DNA of 19,205 nucleotides from Frankiales bacterium (GCA_025965735.1 JAOPWK010000228.1:1-19205), one strand, 5' to 3'. Counted from the first letter of the stretch, positions 1-7,192 are shown. Numbers and translations are program-made. The notes: generated by a model not told the origin, from the sequence alone.

Positions 1-208
1 CGGCCGCGGCCGCCGGGGGCGCAACGGCAGGGGCAGCAGGAGCGGGCGGCGGGGCGGGTGCGGACGAGGCAGCGTCAGCAGCGCTCGCTCGGGCCAGCAC
101 GCCCGTGACAGCTCCGGTCGCGGCGCCGACCAGGACCGTGACAGCCAGCCCGATACGCCCAGTGCGCGCGACGAGCGCGTCGCGTGCTGCTGCTCTGCTG
201 TCAGCCAT
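1..208 (-). CDS. Membrane-anchored or secreted protein, N-terminal part only
   Basis: Reading leftwards from ATG at 208, the product starts with about 17 charged and small residues. One hydrophobic helix follows (roughly residues 18-40, GLAVTVLVGAATGAVTGVL) and then an Ala/Pro-rich stretch that runs off the window edge. This suggests a single-pass anchor or uncleaved signal followed by an extracytoplasmic Pro/Ala linker. The start is well supported, because AGGAGG lies 6 bases upstream of the ATG. The gene is divergent from the Asp-rich exported protein at 434. The functional part lies outside the window, so I cannot name it. Confidence 0.72.
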   Translation of the reverse strand, partial: MADSRAAARDALVARTGRIGLAVTVLVGAATGAVTGVLARASAADAASSAPAPPPAPAAPAVAPPAAAA

Positions 209-433
209 GAGGGCCTCCTGTCGTAGGCGGCCAGGCTGAGCCCGCGGCGCACAAGCCCGGACCACTGCACTGCTAAGTGCAGGCAAAGCCTCTGGCGTCG
301 CCCGCCGCCGCCGTTCGGTCGCCTCGGGATGACTCAGTCGACTTGGCCTGGGTTTAGCACTGCGCTGGGGTGCCGCTGGCCATCCGGCGCGCATGGTCAG
401 CGCCTCAACCAGCACCAACCTCCGGAGGCTGTC
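209..433. other. Divergent intergenic region
   Basis: This 225-base gap separates two divergently oriented exported-protein genes and must carry both promoters. It holds the perfect inverted repeat at 265-282 and the ribosome binding site of each gene at its edges. I see no convincing coding sequence and no clear -35/-10 pair. Confidence 0.6.
265..282. promoter_or_regulatory. Perfect 7-bp inverted repeat, candidate operator
   Basis: ctgcact and agtgcag are perfect inverted repeats separated by gcta, in the middle of the divergent promoter region. The size and symmetry suit a dimeric regulator acting on one or both flanking genes. A small RNA hairpin is the alternative. No regulator can be assigned from sequence alone. 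Confidence 0.35.
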
Positions 434-1084
434 ATGCACACCACCAAGCTCCTGTCCGTTCTGGCCGCCCTTGCCGTCGGCGGCACCACCGGCGCCGTTG
501 CCTACGCCGGCGTCAACGGCGCAGCCCCGACCTCGAGTCCGTCGCCCGCAGCGACGACCAGCACGGGCAGCAGCGATGACAGCACCCCCGGGCCCGCTGC
601 GGACCCGTGCGCGAACCCCGTCAGCGCCGACCCCGACTGCGTCGTCGTCGTCACCGTCCCGGTAGCCACCGCCGACGACGACGGCACCGCCGACCAGGGC
701 CCCGGCGACGCCCCGGTGGCTCCCGTCGCACCCGGCGCGACTGACCTTGACCGCCGCGGCGACGGCTCCCTCGAGGACGCCCCGCACACACCGGGCAGTA
801 GCGACGACGGCACGCCCGACCAGGGGCGCGGCGACCGGCCGGACGACAGCGACGGCCGCGACGACGACAGCGGGGACGAGAGCGGGGACGAGAGCGATGA
901 CGACAGCGACCGCAGCGGGCGGCGGAACGGCAGCGGGACCGACGAGGACCGCAGCGGACATGGCGGTGGCGACGACGTCGACGACCGCGGCTGGGACGAT
1001 GACGGCGACTCTGACGACGCCGGCTCCGACGACGACAGCCACGGCGACGACGGCACGGCCGACCAGGGCTCTGGCGACAACTAG
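434..1084 (+). CDS. Exported Asp/Ser/Gly-rich acidic repeat protein
   Basis: The protein has 216 residues. An N-terminal signal-like helix (about residues 4-28, with KLLSVLAALAVGG) is followed by a Ser/Thr/Pro linker and a very acidic, low-complexity region rich in Asp, Ser and Gly. The motif DDGT-[AP]-DQG-x-GD occurs three times (about residues 82-92, 124-134 and 205-215), the last at the extreme C-terminus. Two Cys (59 and 69) could form a disulfide. The chosen ATG has GGAG about 6 bases upstream; an in-frame GTG at 329 has no such site. The composition suggests a disordered surface or wall protein that may bind cations such as Ca2+. That is inference; I recognise no family. Confidence 0.75.
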   Translation: MHTTKLLSVLAALAVGGTTGAVAYAGVNGAAPTSSPSPAATTSTGSSDDSTPGPAADPCANPVSADPDCVVVVTVPVATADDDGTADQGPGDAPVAPVAPGATDLDRRGDGSLEDAPHTPGSSDDGTPDQGRGDRPDDSDGRDDDSGDESGDESDDDSDRSGRRNGSGTDEDRSGHGGGDDVDDRGWDDDGDSDDAGSDDDSHGDDGTADQGSGDN

Positions 1085-1124
1085 CCCCGCGCAGGTCATG
1101 ACGAACGTCGGCAGGGTCGCTCAC

Positions 1125-2384
1125 TCAGGGCGGGCCGAGCTCCATCGTGATGCTCGTCCCGCCCGCAGCGCGGTCCTCGACGCGCAGCCGGCCGCCCGCC
1201 GCCTCGCAGGTGCGCCGGGCGATGTCCAGGCCGAGCCCGGTCGAGCCGGCGCCACTGCGGCCCCGCGTTGCCGCGTCCGACGGGATGCCCGGGCCGCGGT
1301 CGGCGACCTGCACGCACACCATCCCGGACGCCGGCTCGACCCGGACCTCGACGGCCGCGTCATCCTGCGTGTGCGCGAACACGTTGCCCAGCAGCGCATC
1401 GAGCGCCGCGCCCAGGTCGGCGGGGCTCAGCCGCACGGGCAGCGCCGCCTGCGGCAGCACGACATGCCACGGCCGGCCCTGGTCCTCCGCAAGCACCGCC
1501 CAGAACGCCGTCCGCTCGGCGGTGACAGCGACGGCGTCGCACTCCGCGTGCCCGCCCTCGCGCACGGCGCGTCGGGCCGTGCGGATGACCTCGTCGACGG
1601 TCCGTTCGACCGCGGCGACGTCCGCGCCGAGACGGGCGGCCTCGTCCGGGTCGCGCAGCCCCTCGGCGTCCAGACGCAACGCCGTCAAGGGAGTGCGCAG
1701 CCGGTGCGAGAGGTCAGCGACGGACTCGCGCTCGGCGACGAGGAGCTCGTCGATGCGGCGGCCGAGCGCGTTGACCGCCGCGCCGACCTCCCGGACCTCC
1801 GGTGGGCCGGCCGGCTCGACACGAGCGGTCAAGTCGCCAGCGGCGAGGCGGAGCGCCGCCCCGGCCAGCGCGGTCACCGGCCGGACCGTGACCCGCGCCA
1901 GCCGGTCCGCGACCAGGACGGCGACAGCCAGGAGCCCGAGCCCGAGAGCTGCGAGCACGCCGACGGCGGCGCGCACTCCGCGCTGAAGCAGCGTGTCGGG
2001 GACGTAGGACCGCACGACGGCGCGGCCGCGCTCGGTGTCGACGGGAACGTAGATCTCCCGGCCGCCGTCGGCGTCCGCGGTGAACGCCCGACCCGAGCTC
2101 GCGAGGCCGCTGACGGGGCCGGCCGGGGCGCCGAGCGCGCGGCCGTCGGGCAGGAACACGGTCACGGCCCGCGGGCTCCCCGAGTCGAGCAGGTCGACCG
2201 CGGCCTCAAGCCGGTCCGGTGGGGTGACTGCGACGAGCACGGCCAGGCCCTGCGCCTCCTGGAGCCCCTGCGCGACCGCGCGGTCGGCTGCCAGCGTGCG
2301 CAGCAGCAGCGTCAGTGGGAGCAGGAACGCGACGACGACGAGCAGCGTCGTCGCGGTCACGAGCAGCGCGACCTGCCGTCTCAT
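1125..2384 (-). CDS. Sensor histidine kinase (two-component system)
   Basis: This is a 419-residue membrane kinase. TM1 is at about residues 5-30, an extracytoplasmic sensor segment at 31-135, TM2 at about 136-160 and HAMP at about 161-213. The HisKA box DLSHRLRTPLTAL carries the phospho-acceptor His227. The catalytic domain shows the N box (LLGNVFAHT, Asn334), G1 (DRGPGIP) and G2 (GSTGLGL). ATG at 2384 overlaps the response regulator stop as ATGA, so the two are translated together and form a cognate pair. The sensor segment is short (about 105 residues) and has no domain I recognise, so the stimulus is unknown. The flanking exported proteins suggest an envelope-related signal. Confidence 0.93.
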   Translation of the reverse strand: MRRQVALLVTATTLLVVVAFLLPLTLLLRTLAADRAVAQGLQEAQGLAVLVAVTPPDRLEAAVDLLDSGSPRAVTVFLPDGRALGAPAGPVSGLASSGRAFTADADGGREIYVPVDTERGRAVVRSYVPDTLLQRGVRAAVGVLAALGLGLLAVAVLVADRLARVTVRPVTALAGAALRLAAGDLTARVEPAGPPEVREVGAAVNALGRRIDELLVAERESVADLSHRLRTPLTALRLDAEGLRDPDEAARLGADVAAVERTVDEVIRTARRAVREGGHAECDAVAVTAERTAFWAVLAEDQGRPWHVVLPQAALPVRLSPADLGAALDALLGNVFAHTQDDAAVEVRVEPASGMVCVQVADRGPGIPSDAATRGRSGAGSTGLGLDIARRTCEAAGGRLRVEDRAAGGTSITMELGPP

Positions 2385-3061
2385 GGCGGTGCGAGCAGCT
2401 TCACGCCGACTCCGCGCACGCTGTGCAGGTAGCGCGGTGCGGACGCCGACTCCCCGAGCTTGCGGCGCAGCCACGACAGGTGGACGTCGACCGTCTTGTC
2501 GGCGCCGCCGTACGGCTGGTGCCACACGTCAGCGAGCAGCTCCTTCTTGCTCACGACGACGCCGGGACGGGCAGCCAGGTGCGCGAGCAGGTCGAACTCG
2601 AGGCGCGTCAGGTCCAGCGGCCTACCCTCCAGCACAGCCGTGCGCGCCCGGACGTCGACACTCAGCGCGCCGACGGCGAACGTCGCGGTGGGCTCGGCGG
2701 CGGTGCCGCGGCGCAGCACGGCCCGGATGCGGGCGTCGAGGTGTTCGGCGGCGAACGGCTTGACGATGTAGTCGTCGGCGCCGGCGTCCAGCGCCCGGAC
2801 GGTCTCGCGCTCGTCATCGCGGGCGGTAGCGACGATAACGGGGACGTCGCTGACGGCTCGCAGCATGCTCAGCAACACGCACCCGTCGACATCGGGCAGA
2901 CCCAGGTCGAGCACGACCAGGTCGGGCCGGTCGTCGACCGCGGCCTGCAGCCCAGCCATGCCGGTTGGCTCGGTGCGCACACCGTGTCCACGCTCGGACA
3001 GCGCCCGAGCCAGGGCCGTCCGGATTGCCGGGTCGTCCTCGACCAGGAGCAGCTGCGGCAC
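2381..3061 (-). CDS. OmpR/PhoB-family response regulator
   Basis: The protein has 226 residues. The receiver domain (about 1-118) carries acidic residues D9/D10, phospho-acceptor Asp52 in VLDLGLPDVDG, Thr79 and Lys101 in DYIVKPF. The C-terminal winged helix (about 130-223) has LEFDLLAHL, the recognition-helix segment and the wing motif SVRGVGVKL. I chose the GTG at 3061, which begins directly at PQLLLVEDD. TTG at 3100 and another GTG in between are also in frame, and none has a clear ribosome binding site. The gene is the first of the two-component operon and diverges from the exported protein at 3115 with at most about 53 bases between them. Confidence 0.92.
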   Translation of the reverse strand: MPQLLLVEDDPAIRTALARALSERGHGVRTEPTGMAGLQAAVDDRPDLVVLDLGLPDVDGCVLLSMLRAVSDVPVIVATARDDERETVRALDAGADDYIVKPFAAEHLDARIRAVLRRGTAAEPTATFAVGALSVDVRARTAVLEGRPLDLTRLEFDLLAHLAARPGVVVSKKELLADVWHQPYGGADKTVDVHLSWLRRKLGESASAPRYLHSVRGVGVKLLAPP

Positions 3062-3114
3062 CCGACGGACGGTAGCCGCCCGCACCCGGGACGCGAGCAA
3101 GGCAAGGTGGACGT

Positions 3115-3729
3115 GTGAGCTCCCGGTCGTTGCGTGCCCCGCTGCTGCTGGCCGCGGTGTGGCTGGCCGGCGCCGCGGTCGCCACTGGCGTTGGTGTCTT
3201 GGCGGTGGGGCTCGTCGCCGAGCAGGTCGCAGACCCGGCGGTGCCGCCGCTCAGCGCCGAGGCCGGTTCGTCCGCCACGTCAGCGTCGGCAGCGCCGTCG
3301 GCGCCTGGACCAGCGCCTGCGTCCCCGGCCGCGGCGTCGGCCGGACCAGCCGCCGCACCCACTGCCGCAGGACCGGCGCGAACACCCGATGTCCCACCTG
3401 ACGACGGGGCTGCTGCCTCACCCTTGCCGGCCCGCTCGGCGGCACCGCCGGCGTCCCCGACGCGCGCCTTTCGTTCCGTCGGCGGCTCGGCAGGGCTGTC
3501 CTGCGCCGGCACGACTGCCAAGCTCGTGTACGCAAGCCCCGCGGACGGCTACGCGCTCGACGATCGGTCGGTCTCCGGAAGCGAGGCCGAGGTCCGGTTC
3601 GAGAGCTCGAGCACCCGGGTGCGGCTGGAGCTGTCGTGCGCGAGCGGTCAGCCCGTGTTGGTCGACGAGCGCGTGGACGACAGCGGCGGCGGCTCGGGTG
3701 GCGGCTCCGGTGGCGGCTCCGACGACTAG
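3115..3729 (+). CDS. Exported protein with Ala/Pro linker and Gly/Ser tail
   Basis: The product has 204 residues. A hydrophobic helix lies at about 8-32. A long Ala/Pro/Ser-rich linker (about 45-115) is followed by a compact domain of about 60 residues, from LSCAGTTAKLVYASPADGY to VRLELSCAS, with two Cys that could pair. The end is a flexible GGGSGGGSGGGSDD tail. The start is GTG at 3115 with AAGGTGG a few bases upstream. Small C-terminal domains of this type occur in many actinobacterial exported proteins of unknown function. The short divergent spacing from the response regulator suggests it is a target or partner of that two-component system. This is inference. Confidence 0.75.
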   Translation: MSSRSLRAPLLLAAVWLAGAAVATGVGVLAVGLVAEQVADPAVPPLSAEAGSSATSASAAPSAPGPAPASPAAASAGPAAAPTAAGPARTPDVPPDDGAAASPLPARSAAPPASPTRAFRSVGGSAGLSCAGTTAKLVYASPADGYALDDRSVSGSEAEVRFESSSTRVRLELSCASGQPVLVDERVDDSGGGSGGGSGGGSDD

Positions 3730-3742
3730 CCAGTCGTGCCAG

Positions 3743-3791
3743 CCGGGGCCGCGGGCATGGTCGACCTCGGCACTGCAGACGGCGGCCCCGG
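3743..3791. terminator. Perfect 10-bp inverted repeat between convergent genes
   Basis: ccggggccgc (3743-3752) and gcggccccgg (3782-3791) are perfect inverted repeats with a 29-base loop. They lie 14 bases after the stop of the plus-strand exported protein and just before the end of the minus-strand metal operon. The position between convergent genes suits a bidirectional terminator. There is no T tract, as is common in high-GC actinobacteria, and the loop is long. Confidence 0.4.
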
Positions 3792-3810
3792 GACAGCAGC
3801 CAGATGCCGC

Positions 3811-4143
3811 TCACCGAGGAACGTCACCGCGGCGGCTTCGCGGGCTTGCCGCCGGTGGCGCCGGCGAGAACGGCGGCCTGCCGCGGGTCTCGGCGGCGAA
3901 GTCGGACCGCCGCCCGGCGGTGTCCCGCAGGACGGACTCGGCCCGCGGGACCGGCGGGTTCTGCGGCTCCACGCCGTGCCAGCCGAACGACGCCGACGGC
4001 TCGGGCGCCGCCGACCCGCCGCCGTCGGCGCCGCAGCCGGCCGAGAGCAGGGCTGCCAGCAGCACCGCCGACGAGCGCGTCCGGGAGGGGTCAGGCCGTC
4101 GCCAGCGCGCCGGTGTCCGGCTCGGTCGGGAAGCTGCCGGCAC
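3811..4143 (-). pseudogene. Truncated SCO1/SenC-like copper-chaperone lipoprotein
   Basis: The frame begins with a lipoprotein signal (AVLLAALLSAGC, lipobox LSAG-C). It continues with a stretch resembling the start of SCO1/SenC proteins: WHG, then PPVPRAESVLRDTAGR and DFAAETRGRP. In the family this leads to the thioredoxin-like core with its CxxxC copper site. Here the similarity stops near 3874 and the frame ends in unrelated Pro/Arg-rich sequence, so the copper site is absent. Another frame gives an alternative short end at 3824. The true start is unclear: GTG at 4143 lies inside the upstream gene, and a GTG just before the hydrophobic stretch is possible. It is the last gene of the metal operon and probably a 3'-deleted remnant. 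A short functional lipoprotein cannot be excluded. Confidence 0.5.
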
Positions 4144-4735
4144 GGCCGTAGGCGACGACGACGTTGTCGCCGTCCTCGAGCACGACGTCGCTGTCGGTGT
4201 GCTGGCCGTTGACGTAGATGTGGACCTGGTCGGGTCCCCTGGCGACGTCGCCGCCGAGGCGGTTCAGCGCGAAGTCGACGCCCCAGACCCGGAAGACGTG
4301 GCTGAGCCGGTAGGGGTAGGGGTCGTCAGCCTCCATGTGGATGACGCCGTCGGGGGTGTGGGTGTGCAGCGAGGCGTGCGAGCCGCGTTCGTCGTAGCCC
4401 ATGTCGGCGGGCACCGGGACCTGCTGGCCGTTGCGGTAGACGGTGAGCAGGACGTGGGCGTGGTAGCTCTCGTCGCCGACGGGCGGGAACCCGAGGGCCT
4501 CGACGCGCTCCGTCAGCCCGGCGGGCTGCGCGGGCCACGGCGGTGCCCCTGTCAGCGGACCGGCCGCGGCGGTCTGGCCGCCGCCCTGCTGCGCGAGGAC
4601 GAGCCCGATGACCGCCAGGACGACGAGGGCGAGGGTCCCGACGACGGCGAGCCGGGCGTTGCGGGCGTTCCGGGCCGCGGCCTGCTGCTCGGCGAGCCGT
4701 GCCTGCTCCCGCTTGGAGATCTGCCTGCTGCTCAT
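4091..4735 (-). CDS. Membrane-anchored His-rich extracytoplasmic protein
   Basis: The protein has 214 residues: a basic, Gln/Ala/Arg-rich cytoplasmic N-terminus, one TM helix (about 28-48), a short linker and a beta-rich outer domain. The domain carries clustered histidines: YHAHVLLTV (H92, H94), SLHTHTPDGVIHMEA (H124, H126, H133), H146 and VHIYVNG. Domains with this HxH / HTHxxDGxIH pattern are widespread in archaea and actinobacteria as uncharacterised exported proteins. The histidines suggest metal binding, but no function is established that I know of. The ATG overlaps the upstream small gene's stop (ATGA). A role in copper handling is inferred from the neighbouring cupredoxin-like and SCO1-like genes. 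Confidence 0.85.
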   Translation of the reverse strand: MSSRQISKREQARLAEQQAAARNARNARLAVVGTLALVVLAVIGLVLAQQGGGQTAAAGPLTGAPPWPAQPAGLTERVEALGFPPVGDESYHAHVLLTVYRNGQQVPVPADMGYDERGSHASLHTHTPDGVIHMEADDPYPYRLSHVFRVWGVDFALNRLGGDVARGPDQVHIYVNGQHTDSDVVLEDGDNVVVAYGRAGSFPTEPDTGALATA

Positions 4736-4893
4736 GGGGTGCCCATGGTGGTGCCGTCGCAGGCCTCGGGGTCTGCGGCTTCGGCCTTGCGGGCGCGGCG
4801 TTCGAGGAGGAAGAAGACGGCGAAGAGCAGGAGCGGCAGGCCGATCATCGCGGCCTCCGGCGCGCCGCCGCCGTGCGCGAGGACCGTCGTCAT
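4732..4893 (-). CDS. Small single-TM protein of the metal operon
   Basis: This 53-residue protein begins MTTVLAHGGG. It has one TM helix (about 15-31, AMIGLPLLLFAVFFLL), a basic ERRARK stop-transfer and a cytoplasmic tail with one Cys. It is joined by ATGA overlaps to genes on both sides, which argues strongly that this short frame is real. Its N-terminal LAHGGG resembles the LAHGVG start of the polytopic protein upstream. It may be a small accessory subunit of that membrane protein. No named family. Confidence 0.75.
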   Translation of the reverse strand: MTTVLAHGGGAPEAAMIGLPLLLFAVFFLLERRARKAEAADPEACDGTTMGTP

Positions 4894-6194
4894 GCGCTGA
4901 ACAGCAGCGCGAGGCCGCCGACGGTGAACGCGATCATCGCCGCGACGAGCGGGAGCTGCTCGCCGGCCCTGGCCTTCCGCTTCGCGCGCAGGGCGGCGTC
5001 GTGCGCGAGGACCACGCCGAGGACGTGCCCGAGGATGATCGCGCCGGTCTGGACGTAGGCGATGGTGTCGACGCTCAGCGTCGTGTAGTCGATCGCGTTG
5101 CCGTAGGTCCCGAACAGGTCGACGCCGTCCGCGCCGAACGGGTTGCTCGCGAGGATCCACGTGGCCTGCCCGTCGAGCAGGAGCAGGCTGAAGTAGTGCG
5201 CGATCGAGTAGCCGATCGCGATCGGGATCATCGAGTGGGCGTACAGGCTCGGCTGGGCCTTTGGCGGCTGGCCTGCGAGCCGCCCGTTCGCGGCGGTGGC
5301 CCCGACGTACAGCAGCCCGGCGATGCCGATCATCGCGAGGAGGCCGAGCGTTCCGGAGAGATTGTCGTTCGCCTGGCCGGGGCCGGTCGTCCAGAACGTG
5401 ATCCGGCTCAGGCCGTCGAACGCGGTCGAGCCGACGAGCACGATCGCCACCGCGGCCAGCCCGCGGTCCTGCGCGAGCGTCGCGGCGTTCCGCAGGGGGT
5501 TGCGCAGCGCCAGCCGTCCGTCGTCGCGGCGGCCCAGCGGCGACAGCCGCCCGATCAGGGTCGAGTAGACCTCGAACCCGTCGCCGCGGGCGAACCACCG
5601 CTCCCCGACCCACAGCGACGCGACGAGGTGCGCGACCGAGTACAGGACCAGGAAGACCCCGACCGTCCGCGGATCGGTCCGCTCGCTGTAGACGAGCTCA
5701 AGCCAGACGAACGCGAACAGCGACAGCGCGGCGGGCCAGTACCCGAGCCGGTCAGCCAGGTGCGGCGCCGGCGCCGGCCCGGTGACCGCGCGCAGACCGC
5801 GGTGGAGCAGCCGGAGCGGGTTGATCACCCGCCAGACCGGGCCCAGGAGCAGGCTCGCCGGGATCAGTCCGACCCACAGCGTCACGTACACCGCGTACGG
5901 CGCGAGGTTGTCGTTCGTGCTCGCAGGTCCGACCAGCGCGACCGCGGTGACGAGCAGCGCGATCGCGAGCGCAACGGCCTGGAGGCTGCGCCGCAGCACG
6001 GCCGAGTCAAGCACCTTCTGCACGCCGACCGGCAGCGCGGCGCCGTCGGCCTGGTCGCCGGTCAGCTTCGGGCTGCGCCAGAGCAGGACGAGCGCGGCGA
6101 AGCTGATCGCGACGGCCATCGCACCCGCGTACAGCGCGAGCGAGAGCGGGATCGGCAGGTCGCTCCGGCTCCCGACGCCGTGCGCGAGGATCAC
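4890..6194 (-). CDS. Polytopic membrane protein of the metal operon
   Basis: The protein has 434 residues and about ten predicted TM helices. The N-terminus is VILAHGVGSRSDLPIP, followed directly by TM1. Features that look conserved-type are two NDN loops (STNDNLAPY and QANDNLSG), TM histidines in IGYSIAHYFS and ILGHVLGVVLAHD, and a Tyr/Asp-rich loop before the last helices. The GTG start at 6194 overlaps the cupredoxin-like gene's stop as GTGA. An open frame extends far upstream, but that extension is antisense-type shadow sequence. It belongs to an uncharacterised actinobacterial membrane family and is likely a transporter or membrane enzyme working with the exported partners. Substrate unknown. 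Confidence 0.85.
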   Translation of the reverse strand: MILAHGVGSRSDLPIPLSLALYAGAMAVAISFAALVLLWRSPKLTGDQADGAALPVGVQKVLDSAVLRRSLQAVALAIALLVTAVALVGPASTNDNLAPYAVYVTLWVGLIPASLLLGPVWRVINPLRLLHRGLRAVTGPAPAPHLADRLGYWPAALSLFAFVWLELVYSERTDPRTVGVFLVLYSVAHLVASLWVGERWFARGDGFEVYSTLIGRLSPLGRRDDGRLALRNPLRNAATLAQDRGLAAVAIVLVGSTAFDGLSRITFWTTGPGQANDNLSGTLGLLAMIGIAGLLYVGATAANGRLAGQPPKAQPSLYAHSMIPIAIGYSIAHYFSLLLLDGQATWILASNPFGADGVDLFGTYGNAIDYTTLSVDTIAYVQTGAIILGHVLGVVLAHDAALRAKRKARAGEQLPLVAAMIAFTVGGLALLFSA

Positions 6195-6631
6195 GAAACC
6201 CTCAGCTGGTACAGCGGCTTGGCGGCGTCGTGGAGCTCGACCTCGTACGAGCCGGGGAGGTCCGCCACGAACGCGATCTCCGCAGGCTGCCCCGGGACGA
6301 GGTCGGCGTACAGGTCGTACCCGTGGACGTGGATCTCCTCCGTGACATCGCTGGTGAACCGCAGCACGACGCGCTCGCCGAGCTTCACCGGCACCCGCGA
6401 GGGCGCTCCGGTCACCTCGCCGCCGGCGTAGGTGACCTCGACGATCTTCCCGCTCGGCGTCGGGCTCGGCACCGAGCTGGGGGCGGCGGACGGCGCGGCG
6501 GGCTGGGTGGCGGCGGGAGCGCTGGGCGGCGGGGCAGATTCCGGCGCGGGGTCCTGGCCGGCGCACGCCGCCAGGGAGAGGGAGAGCGCGAGGGCGAGGG
6601 CGGAGGCGGGCAGGGCGTGGTTGCGCGGCAA
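6191..6631 (-). CDS. Cupredoxin-like lipoprotein lacking the copper Cys
   Basis: The product has 146 residues. A lipoprotein signal ends in LAAC (Cys23), then comes a Pro/Ala/Ser linker (about 28-60) and a cupredoxin-like beta domain (about 62-146) with IHVHGYDLYADL and a closing PGSYEVELHDAAKPLYQLRVS. In typical blue-copper domains the closing loop carries Cys, His and Met ligands. Here no Cys remains, so type 1 copper binding is unlikely, although His residues and Asp/Glu could bind Cu(II) or another metal. The start is TTG at 6631 with AGGAG about 7 bases upstream. This is the first gene of the tightly coupled four-gene core. Confidence 0.87.
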   Translation of the reverse strand: MPRNHALPASALALALSLSLAACAGQDPAPESAPPPSAPAATQPAAPSAAPSSVPSPTPSGKIVEVTYAGGEVTGAPSRVPVKLGERVVLRFTSDVTEEIHVHGYDLYADLVPGQPAEIAFVADLPGSYEVELHDAAKPLYQLRVS

Positions 6632-6673
6632 GGCGGGCTCCTGGGAGGACGGGACGGGACCGCCCAGGGGTCC

Positions 6674-7192
6674 CTAGGCGGGCAGAGGCGCGAACCCTCC
6701 TGCTGGCGGGCCGCGGCGCCCGGTCGAAGCGGGGAGGAGCAGTCGGAGCGGCCCGCCGGGGCGCGCGCCGACCACGACCAGGTCGGGCATCGTCTGCGCG
6801 GCGGGCACGGCGAGGCGGAGGCGGGGGACGAGCCGTCCCAGGCCCTGGACGGCGTCGTCGATGACCCGCGCCGTGCGCGCCCAGCCGGCGCGGAGCAGCA
6901 CGACGGCGGCGACGTGGGCGTAGGTCATCAGCAGGTGCGGGCTGTGCGCCCCCGCGCACGCGGCGCTGACCGTCAGCGCGGCGTGGACCGCGAACTGGCC
7001 GCCGGCGAGCCGAGCCAGCGGGCGGTGCGGGAAGGCCCTGCCGAGCAGGACGATGCCGAGCAGTGCGAGCGGCAGGGCCACGGCGAGCGACGACACCGAC
7101 GGCAGGCATCCGGACGCGGAGGCGTGCGCTGCCAGACCGACTGCGACCTGTCCCGCGGCTGCGGCTGCGCGGGCGGCGCGGGGCTGCGTCAC
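6674..7192 (-). CDS. Small polytopic membrane protein, family unknown
   Basis: The protein has 172 residues. About three or four TM segments lie in the first 105 residues (GQVAVGLAAHASASG; LAVALPLALLGIVLL; FAVHAALTVSAACAG; HLLMTYAHVAAVVLL), with several His in or near membranes (AHASAS, AGAHSPHLL, YAHVAA). A basic cytoplasmic tail follows. Small His-containing membrane proteins of this layout are commonly found near YcnI and copper genes in actinobacteria. That is recollection, not a search. The GTG at 7192 overlaps the stop of a preceding small frame (GTGA), matching the coupling seen in the rest of the operon. Confidence 0.65.
   Translation of the reverse strand: MTQPRAARAAAAAGQVAVGLAAHASASGCLPSVSSLAVALPLALLGIVLLGRAFPHRPLARLAGGQFAVHAALTVSAACAGAHSPHLLMTYAHVAAVVLLRAGWARTARVIDDAVQGLGRLVPRLRLAVPAAQTMPDLVVVGARPGGPLRLLLPASTGRRGPPAGGFAPLPA

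Noticed and set aside
747..2432. Long plus-strand open frame over the acidic protein and histidine kinase
   Set aside because: The sequence is Thr/Ala/Arg-rich without domains and lies across two supported genes.
3688..3726. Tandem ggcggctc/ggcggctccggt repeat as a possible DNA repeat element
   Set aside because: It simply encodes the Gly/Ser tail of the exported protein in frame.
4608..6431. 607-codon plus-strand frame opposite the membrane-protein genes
   Set aside because: Its Arg/Asp/Gln-rich composition is typical of antisense of TM-coding DNA; the minus-strand genes have TM helices, lipoboxes and coupled starts.
6195..7109. N-terminal extension of the polytopic membrane protein
   Set aside because: The extension is Arg/Ala/Pro-rich, overlaps the cupredoxin-like gene in another frame, and the GTG at 6194 gives a coupled start directly before TM1.
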